A stretch of DNA of 64,000 bases from contig JANQQU010000060.1 in the NCBI GenBank assembly GCA_028284905.1, forward strand, positions 62,001 to 126,000. The letters run 5' to 3'. The position numbers and the translations under genes were made by a program. Within the stretch, counting starts at the first letter, position 1. Every line of letters begins with the position of its first letter. This DNA comes from Calditrichia bacterium. Its GTDB lineage: Bacteria; Calditrichota; Calditrichia; RBG-13-44-9; J075. Below, in pieces: positions 1 to 8,128 of this stretch. The notes under the pieces are model-generated. The model ran no database searches. It saw nothing but the letters and a program-made list of their open reading frames with translations, and was not told the DNA's origin.

Positions 1-764
1 TAGGCACCGAGAAAAAAGGATGGGGTTGGGTAAATCCCATTCGTCATGATCGCCTGAGTATTGGTATTGTTTTAAACAATGACTATGTAAAGGCACAACG
101 CAAATTGCTGACGGAAAATGGCGAAAGCGATTGGAAAGCAGCATTATACAAAAAAGAGCTTTTTGCTTCGGAATACCTCCAGTCCTTGTTGGCAAAGGCT
201 AAAACTGCTATGCCAATTATAGTCAACGGAAACTACTCGTACTATTCCGAAAAGAAATACGGCGACAACTTTGTTATGATCGGTGATGCCGCTTCATTCC
301 TCGACCCGATTTTTGCCAGCGGGGTATATCTCGCCATGAATAGCGCACGATTGATCGCTAAATCTGTCGATCATATGTTTCGCGGCTATGAAGGTGAAGA
401 CAAGTTGACTATAGAAGGCGCATACGAAACGATCAACGGCGCCTACGGCCTGATGGATAAATTTATCCGACTATTTTATGATCCGGAAACAATCGACTTT
501 GCACAGTTGGGACATGCCTTTCAAACTTTTGATAGCAAACTGGAGTTTGCATACGCCCTCTCCTATTATCTCGTTGCCGGGGATTTTTTCCATAATCATG
601 ATGAATACCATCAGCTATTGGACAAACTGCGTGATCCGCAAGTTGTTGCTGCATACAAACGGATTTACATGGACAACCCGGTTTTCGAAGAGGAAGTGAT
701 TTCCTGCGGTGTTGATCGAAACGTAATTTTTGCAGCTTCATTAAGCGAGGAAACGACAACGTAA
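1..764 (+). CDS. Flavin-dependent halogenase-like FAD oxidoreductase, copy 1 (5'-truncated by window edge)
   Basis: Only the C-terminal half is present. The reading frame is open from base 3 and runs into a frame that a Met at 105 would cut short, so the true start lies left of the window. The visible part begins with a K-K-G-W-G-W-V-N-P stretch aligning to the WxWxIP motif of flavin-dependent halogenases, with Asn where Ile is usual. It continues with the conserved flavin-proximal G-D-A-A-S-F-L-D-P and S-G-V-Y-L-A-M segments. It is a close paralog of the next gene along its whole visible length, ending with a Cys-Gly-Val-rich tail. Family members oxidise FADH2 to a hypohalite that halogenates aromatic substrates, often on a carrier protein; an ACP gene sits 1.5 kb downstream. 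The altered motif may mean weaker activity or a non-halogenating role. Confidence in the family is good; substrate and activity are unknown. Confidence 0.82.
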   Translation, partial: GTEKKGWGWVNPIRHDRLSIGIVLNNDYVKAQRKLLTENGESDWKAALYKKELFASEYLQSLLAKAKTAMPIIVNGNYSYYSEKKYGDNFVMIGDAASFLDPIFASGVYLAMNSARLIAKSVDHMFRGYEGEDKLTIEGAYETINGAYGLMDKFIRLFYDPETIDFAQLGHAFQTFDSKLEFAYALSYYLVAGDFFHNHDEYHQLLDKLRDPQVVAAYKRIYMDNPVFEEEVISCGVDRNVIFAASLSEETTT

Positions 765-827
765 TTTTTCTAATCAAAGGAATTTTCACATTATCGAATA
801 AATCTTAAACAGGGTGATTTTAAAAGC

Positions 828-2215
828 ATGGATGCAAAAAATCAAATATTAGATGTCGCGATCATCGGCGGCGGTCCGGCAGGGTCTACAGCAGCGACCT
901 ACCTGACACGAATGGGTTATTCCGTAACGGTTCTGGAAAAAGAAAAATTCCCCCGGGAGCATGTCGGTGAGTCTTTATTGCCATTTTGCTATGAAGTTTT
1001 CGAGGAACTTGGCGTTTTGGAGGAAATGAAAAAACGGTTCGTACGCAAGCCGGGTGTACGCTTTGTTGGTACAGATGGAGAGACGCAGAACACCTGGTGT
1101 TTTGGACATGTCATCAAAGATCCCAGTGCGTTGTCCTTTCATGTTATTCGCGCAGAATTTGACGATCTCCTTCTAAAAAACAGCGCGAAGAATGGCGCAA
1201 CTGTCCATGAAGAAATGCGCGTTAAAAAAGTAACGCATGACACACCGGATGATATCGCACAAATCGAAGCCGTCGATGCTGCTGGCGAAGCCCACACTTT
1301 TCAGGCACGCTTCGTAATCGACGCTAGTGGACAACAAACCTTTATGGCTCGCCAGAATAAGTGGAAAAGCAGCATTGAAGACCTGGATCGGGTAGCACTT
1401 TCTACCCACTGGACCGGTGCAGAGTTTGTTGATTCTCTCTCTGAAGGGCTTCTGCAAATCGTCTATCTCGGCGGAGAAAAAAAAGGCTGGATATGGGTTA
1501 TTCCCGTTAGTGATCAGCGCTTGAGCATCGGTGTTGTTTTAAACAACAGCTATGTAAAGGAGCAACGGAAAAAACTCGAAGGTGACGGGGCAGACAGCTG
1601 GCGGGAAGCGCTTTATCGCCAGGAACTGTTTTCCTCTCCATTCCTCGCTAAAATTCTTGCCAATGCTGAGATCGCACAGCCGTTAATGCTAAATGGCAAC
1701 TATTCATATTATTCGCAGAAAAAATATGGAAAGAACTTTGCGATGATCGGAGACGCTGCATCCTTTTTAGATCCGATCTTTGCCAGCGGCGTCTATCTTG
1801 CAATGAATAGTGGGCGGATGATCGCAAAAGCAATTGACCAAAAACTTTCAGCCTCCGAAGCAAGTGAAGCATTAACAATCGATGTTGCATACCAGAAGAT
1901 AGAAGGCGCTTATGTTTTAATGGACAAGCTCATTCGTCTTTTCTATGACCCGGACGCAATTAATTTTGCCCAGTTGGGTCATGCCTTCCAGGTATTTGAT
2001 AGTAAGTTAAAATTCGCCTATTCCTTAACCTACTATCTGATTGCGGGAGACTTTTCAACAATCACGACAAATACCTTCACCTGCTGGACAGGTTGCGGGA
2101 TCCCCAGGTCGTCGAAGCTTACAAACGCGTTTATATAGACCGCCCCCAATTTGAAACCAGTATTACATGTGGAGTTGAGAAGGAAGAAGTTTTCGCAACT
2201 TCAATCGAAGAGTAA
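828..2215 (+). pseudogene. Flavin-dependent halogenase-like FAD oxidoreductase, copy 2, with a one-base frameshift near the 3' end
   Basis: The Rossmann FAD motif G-G-G-P-A-G is at residues 14-19, a V-G-E-S-L-L-P segment at 46-52, and the halogenase signature W-I-W-V-I-P at 221-226, followed by the G-D-A-A-S-F-L-D-P flavin segment. These mark the tryptophan-halogenase/CmlS-like superfamily, which halogenates aromatic (often carrier-protein-bound) substrates with FADH2, O2 and halide. The uninterrupted frame stops at 2138 after a nonsense tail. In the next frame the expected C-terminus continues (N-N-H-D-K-Y-L-H-L-L-D) to a TAA at 2213-2215 and matches copy 1. The shift lies at the T run 2052-2055, where copy 1 has a longer run. 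One missing T explains it, so it could be a sequencing or assembly error, a recent mutation or a slippage site. The gene follows copy 1 by 63 bases and precedes the ACP by 33. Confidence 0.8.
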
Positions 2216-2248
2216 ACAAGTTAGATCATTACAACAGGAGAAATAGCC

Positions 2249-2521
2249 ATGGACCGGCAACATATTACCAACGAACTCATTCGTATTTTTTCGTCCGAAG
2301 ATCATCTCGGTGCAAATTTTGACTCATCTCAGTTGACCGAAGAAACGTCATTAATACATGATCTCGGTCTGGAATCTATTCGGATTCTAAACCTGGTGGT
2401 TGATATTGAAAATTGCTTTCAGATCACCCTGAAGACTGAAGGCAGTATCATGGACCTGTTCGACCGTTTTGGCAACCTGCTGGACTTTATTGCGGCCAAG
2501 AAAACGGCAGCGGTGTCATGA
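2249..2521 (+). CDS. Acyl carrier protein
   Basis: A 90-residue stand-alone carrier protein of the phosphopantetheine-binding (PP-binding) family. Ser43 in the L-G-L-E-S-I motif is the predicted 4'-phosphopantetheine attachment site, and the hydrophobic/acidic pattern around it fits the four-helix ACP fold. An AGGAG ribosome site precedes the ATG. It overlaps the start of the next gene by four bases (ATGA), implying translational coupling to the chorismate-lyase-like protein. Its position between halogenases, a hydroxybenzoate-forming enzyme and an MBOAT acyltransferase suggests it carries an aromatic acyl group, in the way DltC carries D-alanine for DltB. No adenylating ligase or phosphopantetheinyl transferase is seen in the window. 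A role in fatty acid synthesis is less likely because no fab genes are nearby. The carrier identity is secure; the cargo is inferred. Confidence 0.9.
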   Translation: MDRQHITNELIRIFSSEDHLGANFDSSQLTEETSLIHDLGLESIRILNLVVDIENCFQITLKTEGSIMDLFDRFGNLLDFIAAKKTAAVS

Positions 2522-3120
2522 ACGGCATAAAGCCGGATGCATACCCCTTTTCTGAACTGTATGATTTAAGCGGCATGGACGCGCCGAAGCTTGAGTTTAT
2601 TCCCGGGCAACAAATTCCTCTACCGCAAAAAGATCTATTGGTACATCAATGGGATATGACATCCACATTGGAGAATTTTTGCCGGCAACGCATCCATGTA
2701 AAGCCATTGCAAATTCTCAAGAAAGGCACCGACTACCTCAGGCAAGTCGTTTTGGAATGCGACAATGAGCACCCGGTTTTGTTTGGGGCAATACGCATAA
2801 ACCTCGCCCTGCTTCCGGAGGATATTCAGGATATTATTCTTGGCAACCGAGAGCCGCTTGGCGGTATCCTCAACAAGAACAACATACCCTATGCCAGCCG
2901 GCCGAAAGCATTCTTTCGTGTTAACTCGGACAGCTTAATGGACGAGGTATTAAATATCCACTCATCCTCCCAGCTGTTTGGCAGAGTAAATCAACTAATA
3001 ACGCCTAATGACGAGATACTCGTGGATGTCGTTGAAGTTTTGACGAACAATTTCCACCAGCCGAAACAGGAATTCACCCCTATCCCCTCGGCAGCTCTGG
3101 TACAAAAAAAGGAAATTTGA
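2518..3120 (+). CDS. Chorismate pyruvate-lyase-like protein (DUF98/Rv2949c or UbiC type)
   Basis: The 200-residue product has the layout of chorismate lyases, which convert chorismate to 4-hydroxybenzoate and pyruvate. A T-S-T-L-E N-terminal helix is followed by Y-L-R-Q-V-V-L with Arg75 in the place of the chorismate-binding Arg of UbiC, then R-E-P-L-G-G (111-116) matching the family P-L-G segment. F-G-R (154-156) comes next, then a strand ending V-V-E-V-L in which Glu173 aligns with the UbiC catalytic-site Glu. The R-I-N-L and S-R-P-K-A-F-F-R-V stretches resemble the Rv2949c/DUF98 branch more than E. coli UbiC. The start overlaps the ACP stop (ATGA). In this context it would supply 4-hydroxybenzoate for loading on the ACP and possible halogenation. 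The assignment rests on motif reading, so a related lyase or a binding-only protein cannot be excluded. Confidence 0.72.
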   Translation: MNGIKPDAYPFSELYDLSGMDAPKLEFIPGQQIPLPQKDLLVHQWDMTSTLENFCRQRIHVKPLQILKKGTDYLRQVVLECDNEHPVLFGAIRINLALLPEDIQDIILGNREPLGGILNKNNIPYASRPKAFFRVNSDSLMDEVLNIHSSSQLFGRVNQLITPNDEILVDVVEVLTNNFHQPKQEFTPIPSAALVQKKEI

Positions 3121-3124
3121 TACC

Positions 3125-4624
3125 GTGTTATTCAATTCTTTTCACTTTCTGCTGTTTTTCCCGGCAGTAATGATGGTCTATTTCGCTATTCCACAACGGC
3201 ATCGCTGGCCGTTTCTGCTAATAGCAAGCTATTATTTTTATGCATGTTGGAAAATCGAATACATTTTCTTACTGGCGCTCAGCACCGGTATTGACTATTG
3301 GGCTGGCATCCAAATGGATAAAAGATCCGAAAAACCAGCCCGTTGGCCATTTTTACTGATTAGTATGATATCCAATTTGGGAATATTGTTCTCATTCAAA
3401 TATTTCAATTTTGTCAACGAAAATATCCGGGCAGCCTTTCAGGCTTTTAATATTTTTTATGATGTGCCGGCATTTGAAGTATTGCTGCCAGTCGGTATCT
3501 CGTTTTATACATTTCAAAGTCTCGGGTATTCTGTAGACGTTTACCGCGGCAAACAAAAAGCGGAAAAAAACCTGGGCATTTTCGCGTTATATATCAGCTT
3601 TTTTCCCCAGCTGGTTGCTGGTCCCATAGAACGTTCTCAAAGGCTGTTACCTCAGTTTCGAAAAACCCATGAGTTTGATTATGACCGTGTCACCAATGGT
3701 TTACGACTAATGGCCTGGGGCTTCTTCAAAAAACTGGTAATTGCCGATCGCCTGGCGATCTATGTAGACCAGGTATACAATAATCCGGATATGCACACTG
3801 GCTGGCCGATCATTCTCGCTACCTATTTTTTCGCATTTCAGGTTTACTGCGACTTTTCCGGTTATTCGGATATTGCCATAGGTGCCGGCCGTGTACTCGG
3901 TTATGATTTAATGATCAATTTCAAGCGCCCATTCCTCGCAAAGAATATCGGAGAACTTTGGCAACGCTGGCATATTTCTCTCACTACCTGGTTGAAAAGC
4001 TATTTGTTCTACACGCTATCACTTGGCGGGCACAGCACTTCGAAGACACGCTGGATCACCAGTATGTTTATCACCTTCATTGCCGTCGGTTTTTGGCATG
4101 GAGCGAAATGGACATTCATAGTGCTGGGCATGATACACGGTTCTTTTCTGGTCTCCCGGATGCTCACTTATGCCTGGCGGGAAAAATACTGGCAGCGCTT
4201 TAGAAAGTGGTTTGCCGCGACATTTGCCGGTAACAACGAAAAGGCTTTCGCATTAAAAGGATTTGACAGTATCCGCACTTTATGGTCTGTATTTATCACT
4301 TTTCAGCTTTTTAGTTTCAGCTGTCTCTTTTTCCGCGGTAACTCCATGGCGGATGTATATACGCTTTTGAATAATATGCTGGATTTCAGCGCTGGCTTCC
4401 ACATACAGGTAAGTGGTTTCAACAATTTTGAATTGATGGTGTCGTTCGCAGCAATCGCTTTCCTGATGTTAGTCCACATTTTTGAAGAGGTAAAGGAAAC
4501 TGTTGTCACCTTAATCGCGACCAAACCATTGGTTTTTCGTTGGGCGATTTACATTACTTTTTGTTTGACTATTATTCTTTTCGGAAAATTCGAAGAGCGG
4601 GAATTTATCTATTTTCAATTTTAA
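3125..4624 (+). CDS. MBOAT-family membrane O-acyltransferase (AlgI/DltB-like)
   Basis: A 499-residue polytopic membrane protein of the MBOAT family. Hallmarks are V-A-G-P-I-E-R (164-170), the cytoplasmic-face segment G-E-L-W-Q-R-W-H-I-S-L (276-286) and F-W-H-G-A (323-327), whose His325 matches the catalytic His of AlgI and DltB. These enzymes move an acyl group from a cytoplasmic donor through the membrane to an extracytoplasmic polymer. DltB takes its group from the carrier DltC; AlgI feeds AlgJ/AlgX. The start is GTG with an AAGGAA ribosome site 9-10 bases upstream, five bases after the preceding stop. An ACP immediately upstream and three SGNH/DltD-like genes downstream make a carrier-fed transfer system the best reading. 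The donor acyl group is inferred to be hydroxybenzoyl or its halogenated form; acetyl remains an alternative, as in alginate acetylation. Confidence 0.88.
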   Translation: MLFNSFHFLLFFPAVMMVYFAIPQRHRWPFLLIASYYFYACWKIEYIFLLALSTGIDYWAGIQMDKRSEKPARWPFLLISMISNLGILFSFKYFNFVNENIRAAFQAFNIFYDVPAFEVLLPVGISFYTFQSLGYSVDVYRGKQKAEKNLGIFALYISFFPQLVAGPIERSQRLLPQFRKTHEFDYDRVTNGLRLMAWGFFKKLVIADRLAIYVDQVYNNPDMHTGWPIILATYFFAFQVYCDFSGYSDIAIGAGRVLGYDLMINFKRPFLAKNIGELWQRWHISLTTWLKSYLFYTLSLGGHSTSKTRWITSMFITFIAVGFWHGAKWTFIVLGMIHGSFLVSRMLTYAWREKYWQRFRKWFAATFAGNNEKAFALKGFDSIRTLWSVFITFQLFSFSCLFFRGNSMADVYTLLNNMLDFSAGFHIQVSGFNNFELMVSFAAIAFLMLVHIFEEVKETVVTLIATKPLVFRWAIYITFCLTIILFGKFEEREFIYFQF

Positions 4625-4649
4625 TAGAATACACTGAGTTGGCAATGAC

Positions 4650-5744
4650 ATGTCAAGATTATTTTTTAAAACCATATTCTTGTTCACCGGGCTTGGGATC
4701 CTCTTGTTAATTCTGAACCAAAGAGAACTCAAGTCTCCGGATAATGACGTCGCCTACAAAACACAATCCGTTCTTGCGAATGCAACTTCGGTAAACACTA
4801 TTTTTTTTGGCAGTAGCGCAACGAAGCACACCTTTGATCCGCAATTGTTCGACAGTTTAATGCGAGTCAACAATGTCCATACGAATTCATATAATTTTGG
4901 CATTAGCCAAATGAAAGTTTTAGACCTGCAGTTTCATATGGAAAAGTTGTTGGCCAATAGGTTTCCAAACTTAAAACATATCGTATTTGAACTATCTTAT
5001 ATCAATCCACACCAAGAGCTAGAGTCGTTAAATAGCTGGCGATTTATAGAAACTCACGATTGGAGACGCTTCAAATCCTATTACAATCATTTTTGGCGAC
5101 AGTTTGGTGGGCGTAGTCGGATACCAACAATTTCCAAGCGGCTCTATATTTTTATTCGCAACATCACTCTTGCTGGCAGGGCAGAACAGTTAATTGAATC
5201 CTTAACCGCATATCAAGCTGAAATTACTCCACCAACCCCGCACTTTAGAGTTGAGCAACCGGATGGATTTCGCCCACTTGATATCGAGACAAAAGAAGCG
5301 ATTCTCAAGAGAAGGATAGCAATAAATCCAACGGAAAAAGAGAATTTAATCAAGAGCATCAATCTACTGGCAACGCCCGAACAGCTTAAGAAACATCGCA
5401 AGGAAGACAAACTGCTTATGGAAATCTACAAAACTATTGCCGAACAATGTAAACAAAATGGCATTCAGCCAATCTTCCTGGTACCACCGAAGCCCTACGA
5501 CTACTCATCCCTTTCGAATGAATTCGAGATCGGTGGTATAAATGCGCCGCTCATAGTAATGAACGACCCGAACAAGTTTCCGGAATTATTCAATATTCAA
5601 TACTGGTATGACAGCGCTCACCTAAACTGGACCGGAGCGAAATTGGCCACGGAGACTTTAGCACAATTAATGCTGAGGCTTCCTGAATTTTCTAAATCCA
5701 GGCAAACAGAGACGCCAGTTAACATCGACTCAAACCTGAATTAA
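4650..5744 (+). CDS. Membrane-anchored SGNH/DltD-like protein, paralog 1
   Basis: 364 residues with one N-terminal membrane segment (about 5-23) and no signal cleavage site, so it is predicted to be anchored facing the periplasm. A strand ending in F-F-G-S-S (Ser56 in the invariant G-x-S) and a late Y-D-S-A-H-L-N block (Asp321, His324) look like the first and last blocks of an SGNH hydrolase or AlgJ/AlgX/DltD-type acyl-transfer protein. A middle block, F-E-L-S-Y-I-N-P, is shared with the other two copies. It follows the MBOAT gene by 25 bases. In alginate, cellulose and Dlt systems such a protein works with the MBOAT partner to place the acyl group on its acceptor. No exact family could be named; catalytic residues are assigned only from conservation among the three paralogs. 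Confidence 0.72.
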   Translation: MSRLFFKTIFLFTGLGILLLILNQRELKSPDNDVAYKTQSVLANATSVNTIFFGSSATKHTFDPQLFDSLMRVNNVHTNSYNFGISQMKVLDLQFHMEKLLANRFPNLKHIVFELSYINPHQELESLNSWRFIETHDWRRFKSYYNHFWRQFGGRSRIPTISKRLYIFIRNITLAGRAEQLIESLTAYQAEITPPTPHFRVEQPDGFRPLDIETKEAILKRRIAINPTEKENLIKSINLLATPEQLKKHRKEDKLLMEIYKTIAEQCKQNGIQPIFLVPPKPYDYSSLSNEFEIGGINAPLIVMNDPNKFPELFNIQYWYDSAHLNWTGAKLATETLAQLMLRLPEFSKSRQTETPVNIDSNLN

Positions 5745-5829
5745 CAATCGTGTTCGAAAAGCCCAATAATTTACTGATTTAAGCGAAGAAATCTTAAATT
5801 TTAAAACCTTTTATTTGCAAACAGTTGTT

Positions 5830-6966
5830 ATGAGAAGACTATTTTTAAGGGTAACATTCTTACTCCTTATTATTACAGCCATTAGTTGGTTGTTTAATGA
5901 TTCACTCCCGATCAAGGACCACCTCTTATCCAAAAAAGAACGGACTATTGGTGCTCAAGCGAAGGAGATTAATACTCTTTTAGTTGGGGCAAGTCCGGTC
6001 TATCGTAGCTTTGACCCTGCACAACTGGATAGTCTCATAAATTCAGCCGGTATTCAAACAACTACATTTAATTTTGGCATTCAGGGGATGGCATTGCTTG
6101 AAACTGAGTATATCCTGGAGAAGTATCTATTCCCTCAGTTGCCAAATTTGAAACTCCTTATTCTGGAATCAAAATTATTCGATCCACTCGATAAGATTGA
6201 CAACTTCATGAGTTGGAGAATGGTGAGATTTCATGATTTTAAACGCACGGTTGACGCCGTTTCGGCTATCCTGGATACTGATACCACAAACATGGTAAAG
6301 TATTCGAAAATACAAACACGTATTCGCTTATTTACAAAGCGTAGCTATCTGGCCGGAGAAGGCAAAGGCGTTTTAAAATCATTATTAAATCATATATCCC
6401 CAGGTAAAAGTAAGCACAATGCACCTCCAACCTACAATGGCTTTAGAGCACTCGACACCGAAACCCAATCGACTTACACAAAGCGTAAAAACAATTTTCA
6501 TTTACCTGAAAACATTATGCAATTCCATACAGAGGTAGCAAAAGATATAAATTCAGATCTATCTCAACCAGAAGATTATCCCGGTCAACAGATCGCAATT
6601 CATACCATGCACAATATTGCCCAAGAATGCCAGAAAAGAGGGATAATGTTTATTGTTTTGGCAACACCGGGAAAATCAAAGAAAGAGAAACGCAACTATG
6701 TTTTGAACAAGCTGCAGCTAATTTCTCCCGGCACGATTATAATAAGAATGGACTCTCCCCTAAAATATCCGGCTTTCTATCAAGTTGAAAACAGATATGA
6801 TGCAGGGCATTTGAACCAAAAAGGCGCTCGAATAGCGACTCGGGAACTAGCCAATCTGTTAATCCCGTTATTAAGTGATCATTCTGGTTTTAGAGATATT
6901 TCAAAACCTGATATTCCGGGGTTTTCTGATTCCGACTATCCAAACTCTCAGTACCTAGCACAATAA
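5830..6966 (+). CDS. Membrane-anchored SGNH/DltD-like protein, paralog 2
   Basis: About 378 residues, homologous in layout to the genes on either side. It has an N-terminal anchor (about 4-22), L-V-G-A-S with Ser55 in the conserved G-x-S, a shared N-F-G-I-Q-G block, and Y-D-A-G-H-L-N-Q-K-G-A near the C-terminus (Asp324, His327). It is the most divergent of the three: the F-F-G core reads L-V-G and the F-E-L-S-Y block reads L-E-S-K-L-F. The ATG at 5830 is preferred over an upstream TTG at 5815 because it makes the N-terminus match the other paralogs (M-R-R-L-F-L next to M-S-R-L-F-F). No clear Shine-Dalgarno site is seen for either start. The coding sequence looks AT-rich. Its role is inferred from position beside the MBOAT, perhaps with a distinct acceptor. 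Confidence 0.7.
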   Translation: MRRLFLRVTFLLLIITAISWLFNDSLPIKDHLLSKKERTIGAQAKEINTLLVGASPVYRSFDPAQLDSLINSAGIQTTTFNFGIQGMALLETEYILEKYLFPQLPNLKLLILESKLFDPLDKIDNFMSWRMVRFHDFKRTVDAVSAILDTDTTNMVKYSKIQTRIRLFTKRSYLAGEGKGVLKSLLNHISPGKSKHNAPPTYNGFRALDTETQSTYTKRKNNFHLPENIMQFHTEVAKDINSDLSQPEDYPGQQIAIHTMHNIAQECQKRGIMFIVLATPGKSKKEKRNYVLNKLQLISPGTIIIRMDSPLKYPAFYQVENRYDAGHLNQKGARIATRELANLLIPLLSDHSGFRDISKPDIPGFSDSDYPNSQYLAQ

Positions 6967-7006
6967 TTAATCGATCATTTTGCAGGCCAATAACCACATT
7001 AGCCCA

Positions 7007-8128
7007 ATGCTTAAACTATTAATAAAAACTCTCATTGTTTTTTTCATTGTTGGGGGCATTCTTTACCCATTAAACCAACTTGATTTAAAATCTCTGGATT
7101 CACTGGTTGCAAACAAAACTCGCGGATTAAAGCAACAATCCCGGAATATCAATACCATCTTTTTTGGCACCAGTGCGACCAGGCATGGTATTGACCCGCT
7201 CATACTGGACAGTCTAATGGCTAATGCAGGATTTCCGACGCGCACATTTAACTTTGCGATTAATGGTTTGCCGACTATCGGACAGCAGTTTCACCTGGAA
7301 AAATTTCTTGACCATAATTCCCCCAGGTTGAGAACAGTTTTCTTTGAACTCTCTTATCCGTTTAGCTTTTTGAGTCCCGCGGATTTGTATTCCTGGCGAT
7401 TTATCGAAACTCACGACACCAAACGTTTTCGGCAATACACCAACTATCTCTGGTGGCAATTTGGTGGCTTGAGCCGCCTTACAACAATCACTGACCGGGC
7501 ATATCTTTATAGTAGGAGCATCTCCCTTTCCGGGAGAGCAGAACAGATTCATGACGCACTGTATCCAGCCCCAATTGCCCTATCTCCTCCTGCATCTCAA
7601 ACCGAGCGCTACACTGGATTTACTCCCTGCGAAGAACTTAGCGCGGTGATAATTGCTACCCGGCTGCTAATTAACGAACCGGGGGGCGAGGAGCAATTCT
7701 ATCATTTCCTTACGAAAAAATCCGAGATTCCGGAAAGGATTAAAACCCGCAAAGAGGATGTTGTTCTGATTAATATTTTCCAGGAGATTATCGATGTTTG
7801 CAAAGCCCGTGGTATTCAGGTAATTTTCTATCTTCCTCCAAAGCCATACCATTATCGCTCATTGGTCCAGGCATACCGGCAGCGCAACCTGGAAGCGCCA
7901 TTAATCAATATGAATTTGCCGTTAAAATATCCGGAATTGTTCAGCATTGAAAACTGGTTCGATATTAGCCATGTGAATCATAAAGGTGCAAAACTGCTTA
8001 CCAGAACCTTTGTAGAGCAAATTCTTGAATTGCCACAATTTAGCATACCATCTCAAGCGATTATTCCTTCATCTAAACATTACAGCGATTTATTGCCATC
8101 GGAATATAATGCGGAGCCCCAATATTGA
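7007..8128 (+). CDS. Membrane-anchored SGNH/DltD-like protein, paralog 3
   Basis: About 373 residues and closest to paralog 1. It has an N-terminal anchor (4-22), F-F-G-T-S-A-T-R-H with Ser56, then N-F-A-I-N-G and F-F-E-L-S-Y, the shared W-R-F-I-E-T-H-D segment, and F-D-I-S-H-V-N-H-K-G-A (Asp319, His322) at the end. ATG at 7007 is chosen over a TTG at 6980 because it aligns with the other two N-termini. The stop overlaps the TTG start of the ABC transporter (TTGA), so the two are probably translated together. That links the acyl-transfer proteins to export of the substrate. The W-R-F-I-E-T-H-D segment shared with paralog 1 shows duplication followed by divergence. Enzymatic function is predicted, not established. 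Confidence 0.72.
   Translation: MLKLLIKTLIVFFIVGGILYPLNQLDLKSLDSLVANKTRGLKQQSRNINTIFFGTSATRHGIDPLILDSLMANAGFPTRTFNFAINGLPTIGQQFHLEKFLDHNSPRLRTVFFELSYPFSFLSPADLYSWRFIETHDTKRFRQYTNYLWWQFGGLSRLTTITDRAYLYSRSISLSGRAEQIHDALYPAPIALSPPASQTERYTGFTPCEELSAVIIATRLLINEPGGEEQFYHFLTKKSEIPERIKTRKEDVVLINIFQEIIDVCKARGIQVIFYLPPKPYHYRSLVQAYRQRNLEAPLINMNLPLKYPELFSIENWFDISHVNHKGAKLLTRTFVEQILELPQFSIPSQAIIPSSKHYSDLLPSEYNAEPQY

Noticed and set aside
105-764. A shorter gene starting at Met 105
   Set aside because: The frame is open back to base 3 and the upstream residues match the halogenase motif region of copy 2, so the start lies outside the window.
2249-2521. Reading the ACP as part of fatty-acid synthesis
   Set aside because: No fab genes nearby and it is coupled to the chorismate-lyase-like gene.
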